Position numbers and translations under genes: made by a program. A DNA stretch of 64,000 nucleotides from an uncultured Oligoflexales bacterium. GTDB taxonomy: Bacteria > Bdellovibrionota_B > Oligoflexia > Oligoflexales > JAPPIL01. The DNA lies in NCBI GenBank assembly GCA_958296095.1, contig OY282434.1, forward strand, positions 248,001 to 312,000, given 5' to 3'. The notes under the pieces are model-generated. The model did not search any database. It was given only the letters and a program-made list of their open reading frames with translations, and had not been told where the DNA came from. Shown here piece after piece: positions 56,782 through 64,000 of the stretch (position 1 is its first letter; every line of letters begins with the position of its first letter).

Positions 56782-58107
56782 TTAATCTCGCGCAAAATTT
56801 GGCTCAGGGCATGCTCCTGCAACGCAAGGTGTGAAGGTCATCTTACCAAAGCGCGCTAAGCCGCCACGCGGTTTCAAGCTTACCCACATCTTTTTGATAT
56901 TTGCGTTGTGGTCGAAATCAACCTGTGCCAGGGTGAATACTCGCTTGTGTTTGGCAGCAGTAGTAAGAATCTTGTATCTGAAGGCCACGCCGCGGCGTTT
57001 GCTGTCTTCGGCAAAGACAAGGAGCACAAGTCGTTCCCTAGTATTTTTCTGCGCGACGTAGAAAAAGGGCATCCTGAAAGGCTCGTAGAGCGACAAGATA
57101 TCCTCCGCCAGCAGCAGCCGTAATTGTTTGAAGTCAGCCAAGCTCTCGACCAGGGCCACAAAGCTAGCATCGTCCTGCGCCTGACTGTCAAAGTTAAGGT
57201 TCAATGCTGTTGGTGCTGAAGCGGACACTGGCAATAAAGCCAACGCCGCATGATAGGTGTCCACTGCTTGCTGGAGGATGTCGGCATTAAATCGAGCCGC
57301 TGGGCGGCGTGGCTGGTGCGCAATCCTTCTCGTCTGCAGCATGACGTGGCGGCGCTCTATTGCTCCCGAAACCGCCTGGCGGTCAAAAAATCTGCGCCCC
57401 GCAAACTTGACTTCAACCTGAGCCGCGAGATTTTCAAATCTGTAGTCATCGCTGGCAGCAACATGTAACCTGGAAAAGCCCCGATACATGCTATCACCCA
57501 ATTCCACCAGCGCCTGCTCACTGGCAACAATCTTCGGCAATATTTCATTTATCTGGCTGAGCCTCTGGCTCCGGACCGCGGCCAACCAGCTGAGACGGAG
57601 TGGCAAGGTAAAACCATCATACGGCTGGTCTTGTAGCGCATAGCTTCTATCCGCAACGTAACGGTGATAAGAGGATGAGGCTGGATCGAAATACTTGCCT
57701 CCCTTTGCCGTCGGTTCAATATAGCCCGTAATTCTGAACATACCCCCGTCCTCGATCGCCTGCACATGCATGTGGGCAAGCTTGCCCTTTGTCGTTACCG
57801 CAATCTGCCAACTCAACGTGTGCACCTGTCCTGCGAAGATGTTCCTGTCCATATCTTCAGCTTGGACCACGGCAGGCCGCGTCGGCTGCACGAGCAGGTC
57901 ACTCTCTTCGGCGTGGGGAGCAGAGGCAAGCGTTAGCAGGGCACTACCGTAAACGGCAGCCTTCACCCAGGTCGGGACGCGCGGTCTGCTAGCCAGACTG
58001 TGCAGACGATGGCGCAGTATCCCGACCTTGCTCGCACTCCGCGACGACAGTGCCAGGGTAAAATTTGGCTGCAGCACGACGAACAGCAACAAGCAATACC
58101 TGACCAC
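56782..58107 (-). CDS. Exported protein of unknown function
   Basis: 441 residues from GTG 58107, five bases after GGGAGG. The signal VRYCLLLFVVLQPNFTLA is followed by a second hydrophobic stretch (WVKAAVYGSALLTLASAPHA), so either a double start or a membrane-anchored protein is possible. The mature region has mixed character with RRFFDRQAV and LVFAEDSKRRGVAFRYKI; no domain is recognised. It is a single gene, divergent from the cobalamin adenosyltransferase gene and upstream of gcvT. Confidence 0.78.
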   Translation of the reverse strand: MVRYCLLLFVVLQPNFTLALSSRSASKVGILRHRLHSLASRPRVPTWVKAAVYGSALLTLASAPHAEESDLLVQPTRPAVVQAEDMDRNIFAGQVHTLSWQIAVTTKGKLAHMHVQAIEDGGMFRITGYIEPTAKGGKYFDPASSSYHRYVADRSYALQDQPYDGFTLPLRLSWLAAVRSQRLSQINEILPKIVASEQALVELGDSMYRGFSRLHVAASDDYRFENLAAQVEVKFAGRRFFDRQAVSGAIERRHVMLQTRRIAHQPRRPAARFNADILQQAVDTYHAALALLPVSASAPTALNLNFDSQAQDDASFVALVESLADFKQLRLLLAEDILSLYEPFRMPFFYVAQKNTRERLVLLVFAEDSKRRGVAFRYKILTTAAKHKRVFTLAQVDFDHNANIKKMWVSLKPRGGLARFGKMTFTPCVAGACPEPNFARD

Positions 58108-58222
58108 GACATCCTCCCGTACGACGCTAATGCAGATCGAAAAGTTGGGTCGGCATACACCACGTGAAAAAATCCTGCAACGACTTTCTTAGGGCGTATC
58201 TTCTCGCCCAAACATTTTTACA

Positions 58223-58251
58223 TTGACAGGCATAAAAATATCGCCTAGATC
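58223..58251 (+). promoter_or_regulatory. Probable promoter of the cobalamin adenosyltransferase gene
   Basis: A perfect TTGACA at 58223-58228 and TAGATC at 58246-58251, 17 bases apart, about 60 bases before the ATG at 58312. Confidence 0.45.
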
Positions 58252-58311
58252 CGCGGCGCGCCTGCAAGTTGTGCAACTGGAGAGCTGACCATGCTGACCT
58301 TTGACTAGTCG

Positions 58312-58887
58312 ATGACGCGACGACGACCCGTCTATACACGGGGTGGCGACCAGGGACAGACATCCCTGGCGACGGGCACGCGGGTGAGCAAGGACAATGC
58401 CTTGGTCTGCGCTTATGGCAGCGTCGACGAGCTCAATGCCTATGTTGGTCTGCTGCACGACGGTCTGCAGGCGAACGACGCGGCTAGGTGGCAGACACTG
58501 ACCGCGGCACTGCGTCGTATCCAGCACGAACTGTTCCGCCTGGGCACGGAAATCGCGGCGTTGCCACGCTTACAAGCACACCTGAGATCGCTCACCGCTG
58601 CCGATACCCAGCGCTTGGAAACAGAAATCGACACGCTCAGTGCCGCGCTGCCCGTGTTGCGCAACTTCATCCTGCCGCGTGGCCAGCTGCTCGTTTCGCA
58701 AGCACATGTCTGCCGTACCGTCTGTCGGCGGGCGGAACGTGAGCTGTGTGCTTTGCTGCGCGGCGAACACCAGCCCCGTCCTGAACTTATCTCCTACCTC
58801 AACCGTCTCAGCGATTGGTTTTTCACCCTCGCCCGCCATCTGCTGCATGCACTAGAGATAGCCGAAGAACTGTGGACACTGCGTTAA
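58312..58887 (+). CDS. Cob(I)alamin adenosyltransferase, PduO type
   Basis: 191 residues. It attaches the adenosyl group of ATP to cob(I)alamin to form coenzyme B12. The ATP-binding start VYTRGGDQGQTSL (residues 7-19), YGSVDELNAYVGL, CRTVCRRAERELCAL and YLNRLSDWFFTLAR are typical of the trimeric PduO/MMAB family. No B12-dependent enzyme is in the window, so the client is unknown; a methylmalonyl-CoA mutase would fit with a propionyl-CoA carboxylase, which the biotin genes at 5-7 kb might serve. Confidence 0.94.
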   Translation: MTRRRPVYTRGGDQGQTSLATGTRVSKDNALVCAYGSVDELNAYVGLLHDGLQANDAARWQTLTAALRRIQHELFRLGTEIAALPRLQAHLRSLTAADTQRLETEIDTLSAALPVLRNFILPRGQLLVSQAHVCRTVCRRAERELCALLRGEHQPRPELISYLNRLSDWFFTLARHLLHALEIAEELWTLR

Positions 58888-58984
58888 CCCGATCTGCTGT
58901 CAAGTTTTATGTTCACCGCCCCCGCTAAGTTTTTACCAACTATCTGCCGATCGTACGCGTAGCGATGTCGGTTGAGGTGCTGAG

Positions 58985-59938
58985 ATGGGGAAAATTTACC
59001 CACTGCTCCTAGCGTCTGTGCTGCTAGCATTCTGTGGTAAGCAGACAGGCCTCAGTGGGGTAAGTGATGACATAAGCGGTGAACATATGACCGAGACGTT
59101 TGCCGTTAATGTCGCGGCTAGTGATAAGCTGGATATTCTGCTGGTCGTCGACGGTTCTGACTCGATGCGCGAGGAGCGGGCTAAGATTGCCCGTAAGCTC
59201 GAACCGTTGCTGGAGTACGTCAAGGAACGTGATTGGCAAATTGGTATCGCCAGCACCGACATGGTCAGCTGTTTTGCCGCCATCATCAATGCCAAAACCC
59301 CTGATTATCAAGATGTCTATCGTCAGGCTATCGACACCATCAAGCCAGCTAACGCTGAACAGGCAGTCTACATGGTGATCAGAGGCTTACGAGGCATGCC
59401 CGTAGTCGATGCTAACAACACTTGCGATGACAATAAACCTCAACGTCTTGTGCGTGAAAATTCAGCCATAGGCATTCTAATCATCACCGATGAAGATCAT
59501 CAATGCGCCGAGATTCTTAAGCAGACTGCGGCAGAAGGTTGCGAAATACAGGATCTTTACGACAACATAAAGTTGAGAGGAATTCCCAACGTAACTGTCA
59601 GGGTGTACGGATTTTTGGATGAAACTGATAAATTCCTTGCCTGGCGTGACGAGAGTGGCGAATCGGTTTTTACTCGTCATGAACCGTATAACACGGACGA
59701 CTATGATACCCTGCTCAAGGCGATTTCCAGCGATCTCAGTGCCATCGTGCAATACAAGTATAAACTACAAGAAAAGCACGACGGTGAGGCGGCCACGGTT
59801 GTAATTAGCGACGATAGCGGCACAACCAGAACTCTCGGTCAAAGTGAATACGGCATCGTTGATAAAAAACTTTTCATTCTCACCACCTTGCCCACTAACA
59901 CGAGCAGTATCGAAGTTACCTACAGCTATCAGCCTTAG
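58985..59938 (+). CDS. VWA-like lipoprotein
   Basis: 317 residues. ATG 58985 follows TGAGGTG. Signal with the weak lipobox LLAFC (cysteine near residue 17). A von Willebrand A-like domain starts at LDILLVVDGSDSMREER: the D-x-S-x-S metal-site pattern is present, followed by WQIGIASTDMVSC and IGILIITDEDHQCAE, with the aspartate of the third site. Such surface lipoproteins are often adhesins or sensors. Cysteine pairs (C-D-D, CAEIL...EGCE) may form disulfides. It is followed by another lipoprotein gene in the same direction. Confidence 0.8.
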   Translation: MGKIYPLLLASVLLAFCGKQTGLSGVSDDISGEHMTETFAVNVAASDKLDILLVVDGSDSMREERAKIARKLEPLLEYVKERDWQIGIASTDMVSCFAAIINAKTPDYQDVYRQAIDTIKPANAEQAVYMVIRGLRGMPVVDANNTCDDNKPQRLVRENSAIGILIITDEDHQCAEILKQTAAEGCEIQDLYDNIKLRGIPNVTVRVYGFLDETDKFLAWRDESGESVFTRHEPYNTDDYDTLLKAISSDLSAIVQYKYKLQEKHDGEAATVVISDDSGTTRTLGQSEYGIVDKKLFILTTLPTNTSSIEVTYSYQP

Positions 59939-60085
59939 GGATTGTCCGTTTTTTGCCTGAAATACTGGATTTGTGGGTAGGCAGATAGCCGCCGTTGCGA
60001 TATTGAGCGTTAGTCAAATTAATTCTTCGGGCCGCTGACCCGATACTGTGGGTAGATTATTACAAACATTCCGAGGGCGATAGTC

Positions 60086-60913
60086 ATGAACATCTGCACG
60101 AACCTGGCAAGAGCGGTAGCGGGCAAAAGTTTACAGTTCGTAGTTGTGGGAGCTTTTTTGGCACTCCTTAGCGCTTGTGGTATGGGGGATAATGAAAGCT
60201 CGGAAGAAGATTCTTCGCAGCCAGCAGGCGACCATGCTTTGAGTGATGCCGATACCAAGCCTCCCCAAAATAACGCAGAGGATCAACGTAAGATTGCTTA
60301 CTGGAAATTTACGGCTAAGGGTAGCAGTTATGCCAGAGGTGATCCAAGCATACGCACCAGTATGGATATCGCGGTGGCAGTGATTGCATCAGCTGAAGAC
60401 ATGCCTCTGTTCGCGGTCATCAATCGCTTGAGCGATAATGAATTGGCAGGTTGCAACAAACTAGATGCCAACAAGCTTGAACTCAAGCATATTGATCTCC
60501 AACAATGGGGGGATACTGCTCCTAATCCCCTGCCACTGCCAAAGTATAGACAAACACACGAGCTCCACGCAGATTTAGAGAAAACATCAGTATTGAAGTC
60601 TACTGCAGAGGAAAAACTATCTCACCTTATCGTGTTCCATCTTTTTAGCACTGAGGATCTGTTGACGGGTCCTACACCATATCGGCGTTTTATGTATAAC
60701 TTCAGCTACTATATCAGTGTCGAAGGGACAACTCGTGACAGCTTTTCACTGGACATGTCGCAGGGAGAAAGCTTGGCGGGGAAACTTTTGACCACCGAAG
60801 ATGACCGCATGAAATACTTTCCAAAAAACTGTCTGCAAGAATTAAACGTGTGGCCTCTACCTAGCCAGGAACTAGCTGTCGAGGAGGATCTAGTAACCAT
60901 TCTCCCTGAATAG
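60086..60913 (+). CDS. Lipoprotein of unknown function
   Basis: 275 residues. A signal with the lipobox LLSAC (cysteine near residue 31) is followed by a linker rich in Glu, Asp and Ser (NESSEEDSSQPAGDH), common in exported lipoproteins of such genomes. The mature domain has no family I know. GAGGG lies nine bases before the ATG. It may be cotranscribed with the VWA-like gene 147 bases upstream. Confidence 0.78.
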   Translation: MNICTNLARAVAGKSLQFVVVGAFLALLSACGMGDNESSEEDSSQPAGDHALSDADTKPPQNNAEDQRKIAYWKFTAKGSSYARGDPSIRTSMDIAVAVIASAEDMPLFAVINRLSDNELAGCNKLDANKLELKHIDLQQWGDTAPNPLPLPKYRQTHELHADLEKTSVLKSTAEEKLSHLIVFHLFSTEDLLTGPTPYRRFMYNFSYYISVEGTTRDSFSLDMSQGESLAGKLLTTEDDRMKYFPKNCLQELNVWPLPSQELAVEEDLVTILPE

Positions 60914-60921
60914 CACCAGTA

Positions 60922-61232
60922 TCAGGGTGTTACAAAAATGGAATGGGTATGCACGATGTAATTTTTTTCCGTCGTGATGGCATAATGGGGTATGACATCT
61001 TCTTCGCTGACTAACAGAGCAACAAAAACCCAGCAGTATGGTTTCCGAGAGACACCCGCGGTGTTCTCTGCAATGGCAGCCACCCTAAGCCGAAGATCAG
61101 CCGACCATTGTCCAGGCAAAAGATCGGTATATTTGTTTATAAAAGGAGCTCACAGTCTTTTTTTGAGTCGTGCAAGCTCAGCAGGGCTGACACCGACAAT
61201 CTTGCTGATCTCCTGCGCCGTGGCGCGCGGCT
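60922..61232 (-). pseudogene. Possible gene remnant with helix-turn-helix segment
   Basis: On the minus strand, the frame running out of island 8 reads PRATAQEISKIVGVSPAELARLKKRL, a helix-turn-helix-like segment. An in-frame TGA follows at 61152-61150, then about 76 more open codons (QWSADLRLRVAAIAENTAG, SEEDVIPHYAITTE) to a stop at 60922. The upstream part is replaced by D units of the repeat. This fits a broken gene whose 5' half was overwritten, but 66-76 open codons can occur by chance. Confidence 0.3.
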
Positions 61233-61490
61233 TTTTGTAACGCTCGCTTCCTAGCTCGCTGCGCTCGCTACGCTGCTTTTTGTATCGCTCGTCTACGAGG
61301 CTTTTTTGTATCGCTCGCTTTCTAGCTCGCTCCTTGTTCTCAGACCTCTCGCCATTGCGTTCAAGCTTGCCCTCAGACCTCTCGGCAGTTACGTTCAGGC
61401 TTGCTTTCAGACCCCTCGTCATTGCGTTCAAGCTTGCTCCCCAGCCTCTCTGCTTGTCCTCAGATCTCTCGGCGGTTGCCCCCACCTCTT

Positions 61491-61632
61491 GCCCACCGAG
61501 AGCTTTGTGAACGGCAGGGAGAGACCGTGCGAAAACTCGACCACAAATACTGCCATATTGCCGTTAGGTTATGCTTTCAGACAAGAGTATGTGCTTGCAT
61601 CTATCTCAGGGGAGAGTTTCTCGCTGATCGGC
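61491..61632 (+). repeat. A unit, copy 15 (subtype with T6 tail)
   Basis: 142 bp. The right end CTCGCTGATCGGC is followed by TTTTTT. AAACTC/GAGTTT and ATGCTTT/AAGAGTAT are kept. Confidence 0.84.
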
Positions 61633-62009
61633 TTTTTTGCCGCTTGCTAGCTCCACTGCTCCCTGCCAAGACAACGGAGGTATGGGCTAAGAATGGTCTT
61701 TGTCTCTCGTTACTGCGTTCGGGCTCGTCCTCAGACCTCTCGTGGTTACGTTCAATCTTGCCTACCAGCCTCTTTGCCATCAGACCTCATTGCTCTTGCG
61801 TTCAGGCTTGCCGACCGAGGGCTTTATGAACGGCGAGGCGAGGCCGTTCGCTGCGCTGCGGCTTTTTTGTGACGCTCGCTTCCTAGCTCGCTTCGCTCGC
61901 TACGCTGCTTTTTGTATCGCTCGCTTGCTAGCTCGCTGCATGTTCTCAGGCCACTCTGCGCGCCCTCTCTGCTTGCGCTCATGCCTCTCGGCGGCTGCCC
62001 CCACCTCTT

Positions 62010-62151
62010 GCCTACCAAGAGCTTTGTGAACGGCAGGGAGAGACCGTGCGAAAACTCGACCACAAATACTGCCATATTGCTGTCAGATTATGCTTTCAGA
62101 CAAGAGTATGTGCTTGCACCTATCTCAGGGGAGAGTTTCTCGCTGATCGGC
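62010..62151 (+). repeat. A unit, copy 16 (subtype with T6 tail)
   Basis: 142 bp; near-identical to copy 15, 519 bp downstream of it. Confidence 0.84.
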
Positions 62152-62328
62152 TTTTTTGCCGCTTGCTAGCTCCACTGCTCCCTGCCAAGACAACGGAGGT
62201 ATGGGCTAAGAATGGTCTTTGTCTCTCGTTACTGCGTTCGGGCTCGTCCTCAGACCTCTCGTGGTTACGTTCAATCTTGCCTACCAGCCTCTTTGCCCTC
62301 AGACCTCATTGCTCTTGCGTTCAGGCTT

Positions 62329-62466
62329 GCCGACCGAGGGCTTTATGAACGGCGAGGCGAGGCCGTACGAAAACTCGACCACAGACATTGCCAATACTGC
62401 AACCAGGTTATTTTTTTGCACAAGGCATGTGCTCACAACCTACTTTGGGTCGAGTTTATCGGTAGG
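62329..62466 (+). repeat. A unit, copy 17
   Basis: 138 bp. The inner stem AAACTCGACC/GGTCGAGTTT is perfect over 10 bp with the T-A version of the covarying pair. The ends are GCCGACCGAGG and TTATCGGTAGG. Confidence 0.85.
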
Positions 62467-62577
62467 GCTGCGCCTCGCCAAGACAACGGAGATACGGGCT
62501 AAGGAAGGTCTTTGCCTCTCGGCCATTGCATTCAGGCTTGCCCTCAGACCTCCCGCGATTGCGTTCAAGCTTGTCGC

Positions 62578-63612
62578 CTAGCGCAGTTGATTTTTGAGAT
62601 CACGCAGTTCTTGTTCGAGTGCCCGCACTTTTTTCGCGAGGGCGGGCAGGTTCTTATACACGGCCTGTTGCCGTCGCCACTCAGCGCCAGGCAGGGCCGG
62701 AGCGCCTGCGTACTGGCCCGACACTGAGGGGCTTTTGTTGAGGCCACCGCGTGAGCCTAGCACGACATGCGCCGGAATGGTGAGGCTGTTGGCAATGCCT
62801 GCCTGTGCCGCCATGATTAGGTTACGACCAACCTTCGTGCTGCCTGCGATGCCTGATTGTGCCGCAATGAGACTGAACTGGCCGAGATCGACGTTGTGCC
62901 CAATATGCACCTGCGCGTCGAGTTTACAGCCAGCTCTGATACGGGTCTCGGCGAAGGTCGCCCGTGCAATCGTATTCAACGCCCCGATTTCGCAGTTGTC
63001 CTCGATGACGATCCGCCCGCAATGAGGGATTTTGACCGCCTCCATGCCTGTCTGGGCAAAACCAAAGCCGTCGTTGCCAATCACCGCCCCCGCGTTGATG
63101 ACGATGCGGTTGCCCATCTCGCAGTTGTCGAAGACGGTAACGTTGGGGTAGAGGGTGCAATTTTCCCCGATCGTCACCCCTGCACCGATGAAGCAGTGCG
63201 GGTAGATAACGCTGCCCGCGCCGATGCGGCTGCCCTTGTCGATGAACACATACGGGTAGACGATAGCCTGCGCATCGACTTCAGCCTGTGGGTGAATATG
63301 CGTGAGCTGACGGTGAGCTGGATACTCCCTGTCGCTAGCATTGAGCTGCGTGGCCAGCTCTGCCATCGCGACATAGGGGTTGGCGGTAATGATCTGGGGC
63401 ACATTCAGTTCAGGCACTGCTTCAGCGACCAGGATGGCACTGGCGGCAGTAGTGCGCGCCTTGTCGAGATGGGCCGGGTTGGTGAGAAAGCTTAATTCAC
63501 CGCTGACTGCCAGATCGAGCGGGGCAACTCGCATAATCTCAAGGGCCAGGACTGCTTCGTCCGTAACTGCCAGTTTTCCCGCCGTTTTTTGTAAAATTTC
63601 CCCTATCTGCAT
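62578..63612 (-). CDS. lpxD: UDP-3-O-acylglucosamine N-acyltransferase LpxD
   Basis: 344 residues from ATG 63612; the frame is open to 63648. It adds the second acyl chain to UDP-acyl-glucosamine in lipid A synthesis, which shows a Gram-negative outer membrane. The N-terminal substrate domain (SGELSFLTNP) is followed by many hexapeptide turns (IGAGSVIYPHCFIGAGVTIGE, IGNDGFGFAQTG). KLDAQVHIGHNVDLGQF carries the catalytic histidine. A C-terminal helix (KKVRALEQELRDLKNQL) ends the chain. The usual neighbours lpxA and fabZ are absent here. Island 8 abuts the stop. Confidence 0.93.
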   Translation of the reverse strand: MQIGEILQKTAGKLAVTDEAVLALEIMRVAPLDLAVSGELSFLTNPAHLDKARTTAASAILVAEAVPELNVPQIITANPYVAMAELATQLNASDREYPAHRQLTHIHPQAEVDAQAIVYPYVFIDKGSRIGAGSVIYPHCFIGAGVTIGENCTLYPNVTVFDNCEMGNRIVINAGAVIGNDGFGFAQTGMEAVKIPHCGRIVIEDNCEIGALNTIARATFAETRIRAGCKLDAQVHIGHNVDLGQFSLIAAQSGIAGSTKVGRNLIMAAQAGIANSLTIPAHVVLGSRGGLNKSPSVSGQYAGAPALPGAEWRRQQAVYKNLPALAKKVRALEQELRDLKNQLR

Positions 63613-63801
63613 CGCCTGCACTTCCCCAATTGTCGAAAGACTGGTCACCCTATGCTAACTTTTGACAGCCTGGTCTACTAACAGACGATTGCTTTTCATA
63701 GCAAAATCTTGTAGTTTGTGCGGTTTGCGCCGTTGTCTGGGTGTTGGCCCGCTTCTTGAATCATTGAGTGTAGGTGTGCATGTGTGTCGGTAGGCATACG
63801 A

Positions 63802-63820
63802 CCCCGCGCTTGCGCTGGGG
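63802..63820. other. Stable hairpin in the lpxD upstream region
   Basis: CCCC-GCGC-TT-GCGC-T-GGGG forms an 8-bp stem with one bulge in the gap 63613-63949. That gap otherwise shows no gene on either strand that I can support. It may be a leader structure of lpxD or of the gene entering at 63950. Confidence 0.4.
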
Positions 63821-63906
63821 ACGTGGTAAGCCCTTGTTTTCTAAACCGTGTTTGCACACAAGGTTGTGGCGACAGCGTCGCAATGTTCGTTAACCCGCTG
63901 TGTTCT

Positions 63907-63920
63907 AACTGTTGACAGTT
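63907..63920. promoter_or_regulatory. Palindromic operator candidate
   Basis: AACTGT-TG-ACAGTT is a perfect 6+6 palindrome just upstream of the gene that enters at 63950, and it contains a TTGACA that could be a -35 box. The regulator is unknown. Confidence 0.3.
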
Positions 63921-63949
63921 GCGCACAGAGTTGAGAATTGGAGCTTGAT

Positions 63950-64000
63950 TTGTCAAAAGACACTACCAACAACACCAGCGCTAGCGACTTGAAGGCGGCA
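63950..64000 (+). CDS. Start of a truncated coding region at the window edge
   Basis: TTG at 63950, six bases after GGAG, opens a frame reading SKDTTNNTSASDLKAA to the last base. Seventeen codons are too few to name the product, but the ribosome site and open frame support a real gene that continues beyond the window. Confidence 0.45.
   Translation, partial: MSKDTTNNTSASDLKAA

Larger units (their letters stand above)
61215..62582. repeat. Repeat island 8 (no gene)
   Basis: D units at 61232-61330, four C units in tandem with a 33-34-bp period (61330-61470), and A units at 61491-61632, 62010-62151 and 62329-62466. A chimeric A/D junction lies at 61847/61848. C and E units run to the lpxD stop, where the repeat starts three bases after the last codon. 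Positions 61478-61847 and 61997-62366 are near-identical direct copies. Confidence 0.9.

Noticed and set aside
61320..61480. CRISPR array suspected from the 33-34-bp period in island 8
   Set aside because: The whole unit repeats with no unique spacers, the copies drift, and there are no cas genes.
9282..62466. Insertion sequences as the source of the islands
   Set aside because: No transposase frame and no constant target-site duplication is visible beside the A units in this window.
1..64000. tRNA or rRNA genes in the gaps
   Set aside because: No cloverleaf with a TTCGA-type arm or rRNA core sequence was seen in the intergenic stretches, though a covariance search was not possible.

Overview
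The window looks like chromosome of a Gram-negative bacterium. It has an LpxD lipid A gene, a GspC-type secretion protein, a BamA-era outer envelope style with many lipobox lipoproteins, and a single-chain glycine decarboxylase. The mix of trypsin-fold protease, GspC, TPR-rich exported proteins and many small lipoproteins recalls Bdellovibrionota/Oligoflexia or other former Deltaproteobacteria; that placement is inference only. Start codons are relaxed: GTG and TTG are common, and two genes seem to start at ATT. I found no rRNA, tRNA, transposase, phage or CRISPR locus.

Layout: (1) 0.9-9.1 kb: a tightly overlapping minus-strand run (biotin carboxylase, biotin carrier, uracil-DNA glycosylase, 5-oxoprolinase-like enzyme), then comEC-like and response regulator genes. 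(2) 9.7-18.1 kb: murD, mtnP, maiA, sufB and xthA, an unknown exported protein, dapA-dapB. (3) 19.3-25.4 kb: a peroxiredoxin, a class IV aminotransferase, a solute-binding protein, and an overlapping htrA-pgeF-manC run. (4) 26.5-34.1 kb: S1 protease with a membrane partner, two exported TPR proteins, GspC, a HAD hydrolase. (5) 35.6-50.8 kb: two lipoproteins among repeats, ileS (IleS2 type), an aminopeptidase lipoprotein, mgtE, two large exported paralogs of unknown function, speA. (6) 51.5-64 kb: gcvT-gcvH-gcvP-yebC, an unknown exported protein, a cobalamin adenosyltransferase, two lipoproteins, lpxD.

The most unusual content is eight intergenic repeat islands, about 8 kb or one eighth of the window. 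They are mosaics of a few modules. The key one, called A unit here, is about 134 bp, occurs at least 17 times full length in both orientations, and has inverted-repeat ends plus internal helices whose paired positions change together between copies. That is the mark of selection on, or descent from, a folded RNA or hairpin element. The islands sit mostly at gene 3' ends, and in two cases supply the last codons and stop codon of the neighbouring gene. Recurrent chimeric junctions and near-identical direct repeats show active recombination. A second genome-wide signal is a strong excess of the palindrome CCGCGG in the coding regions.
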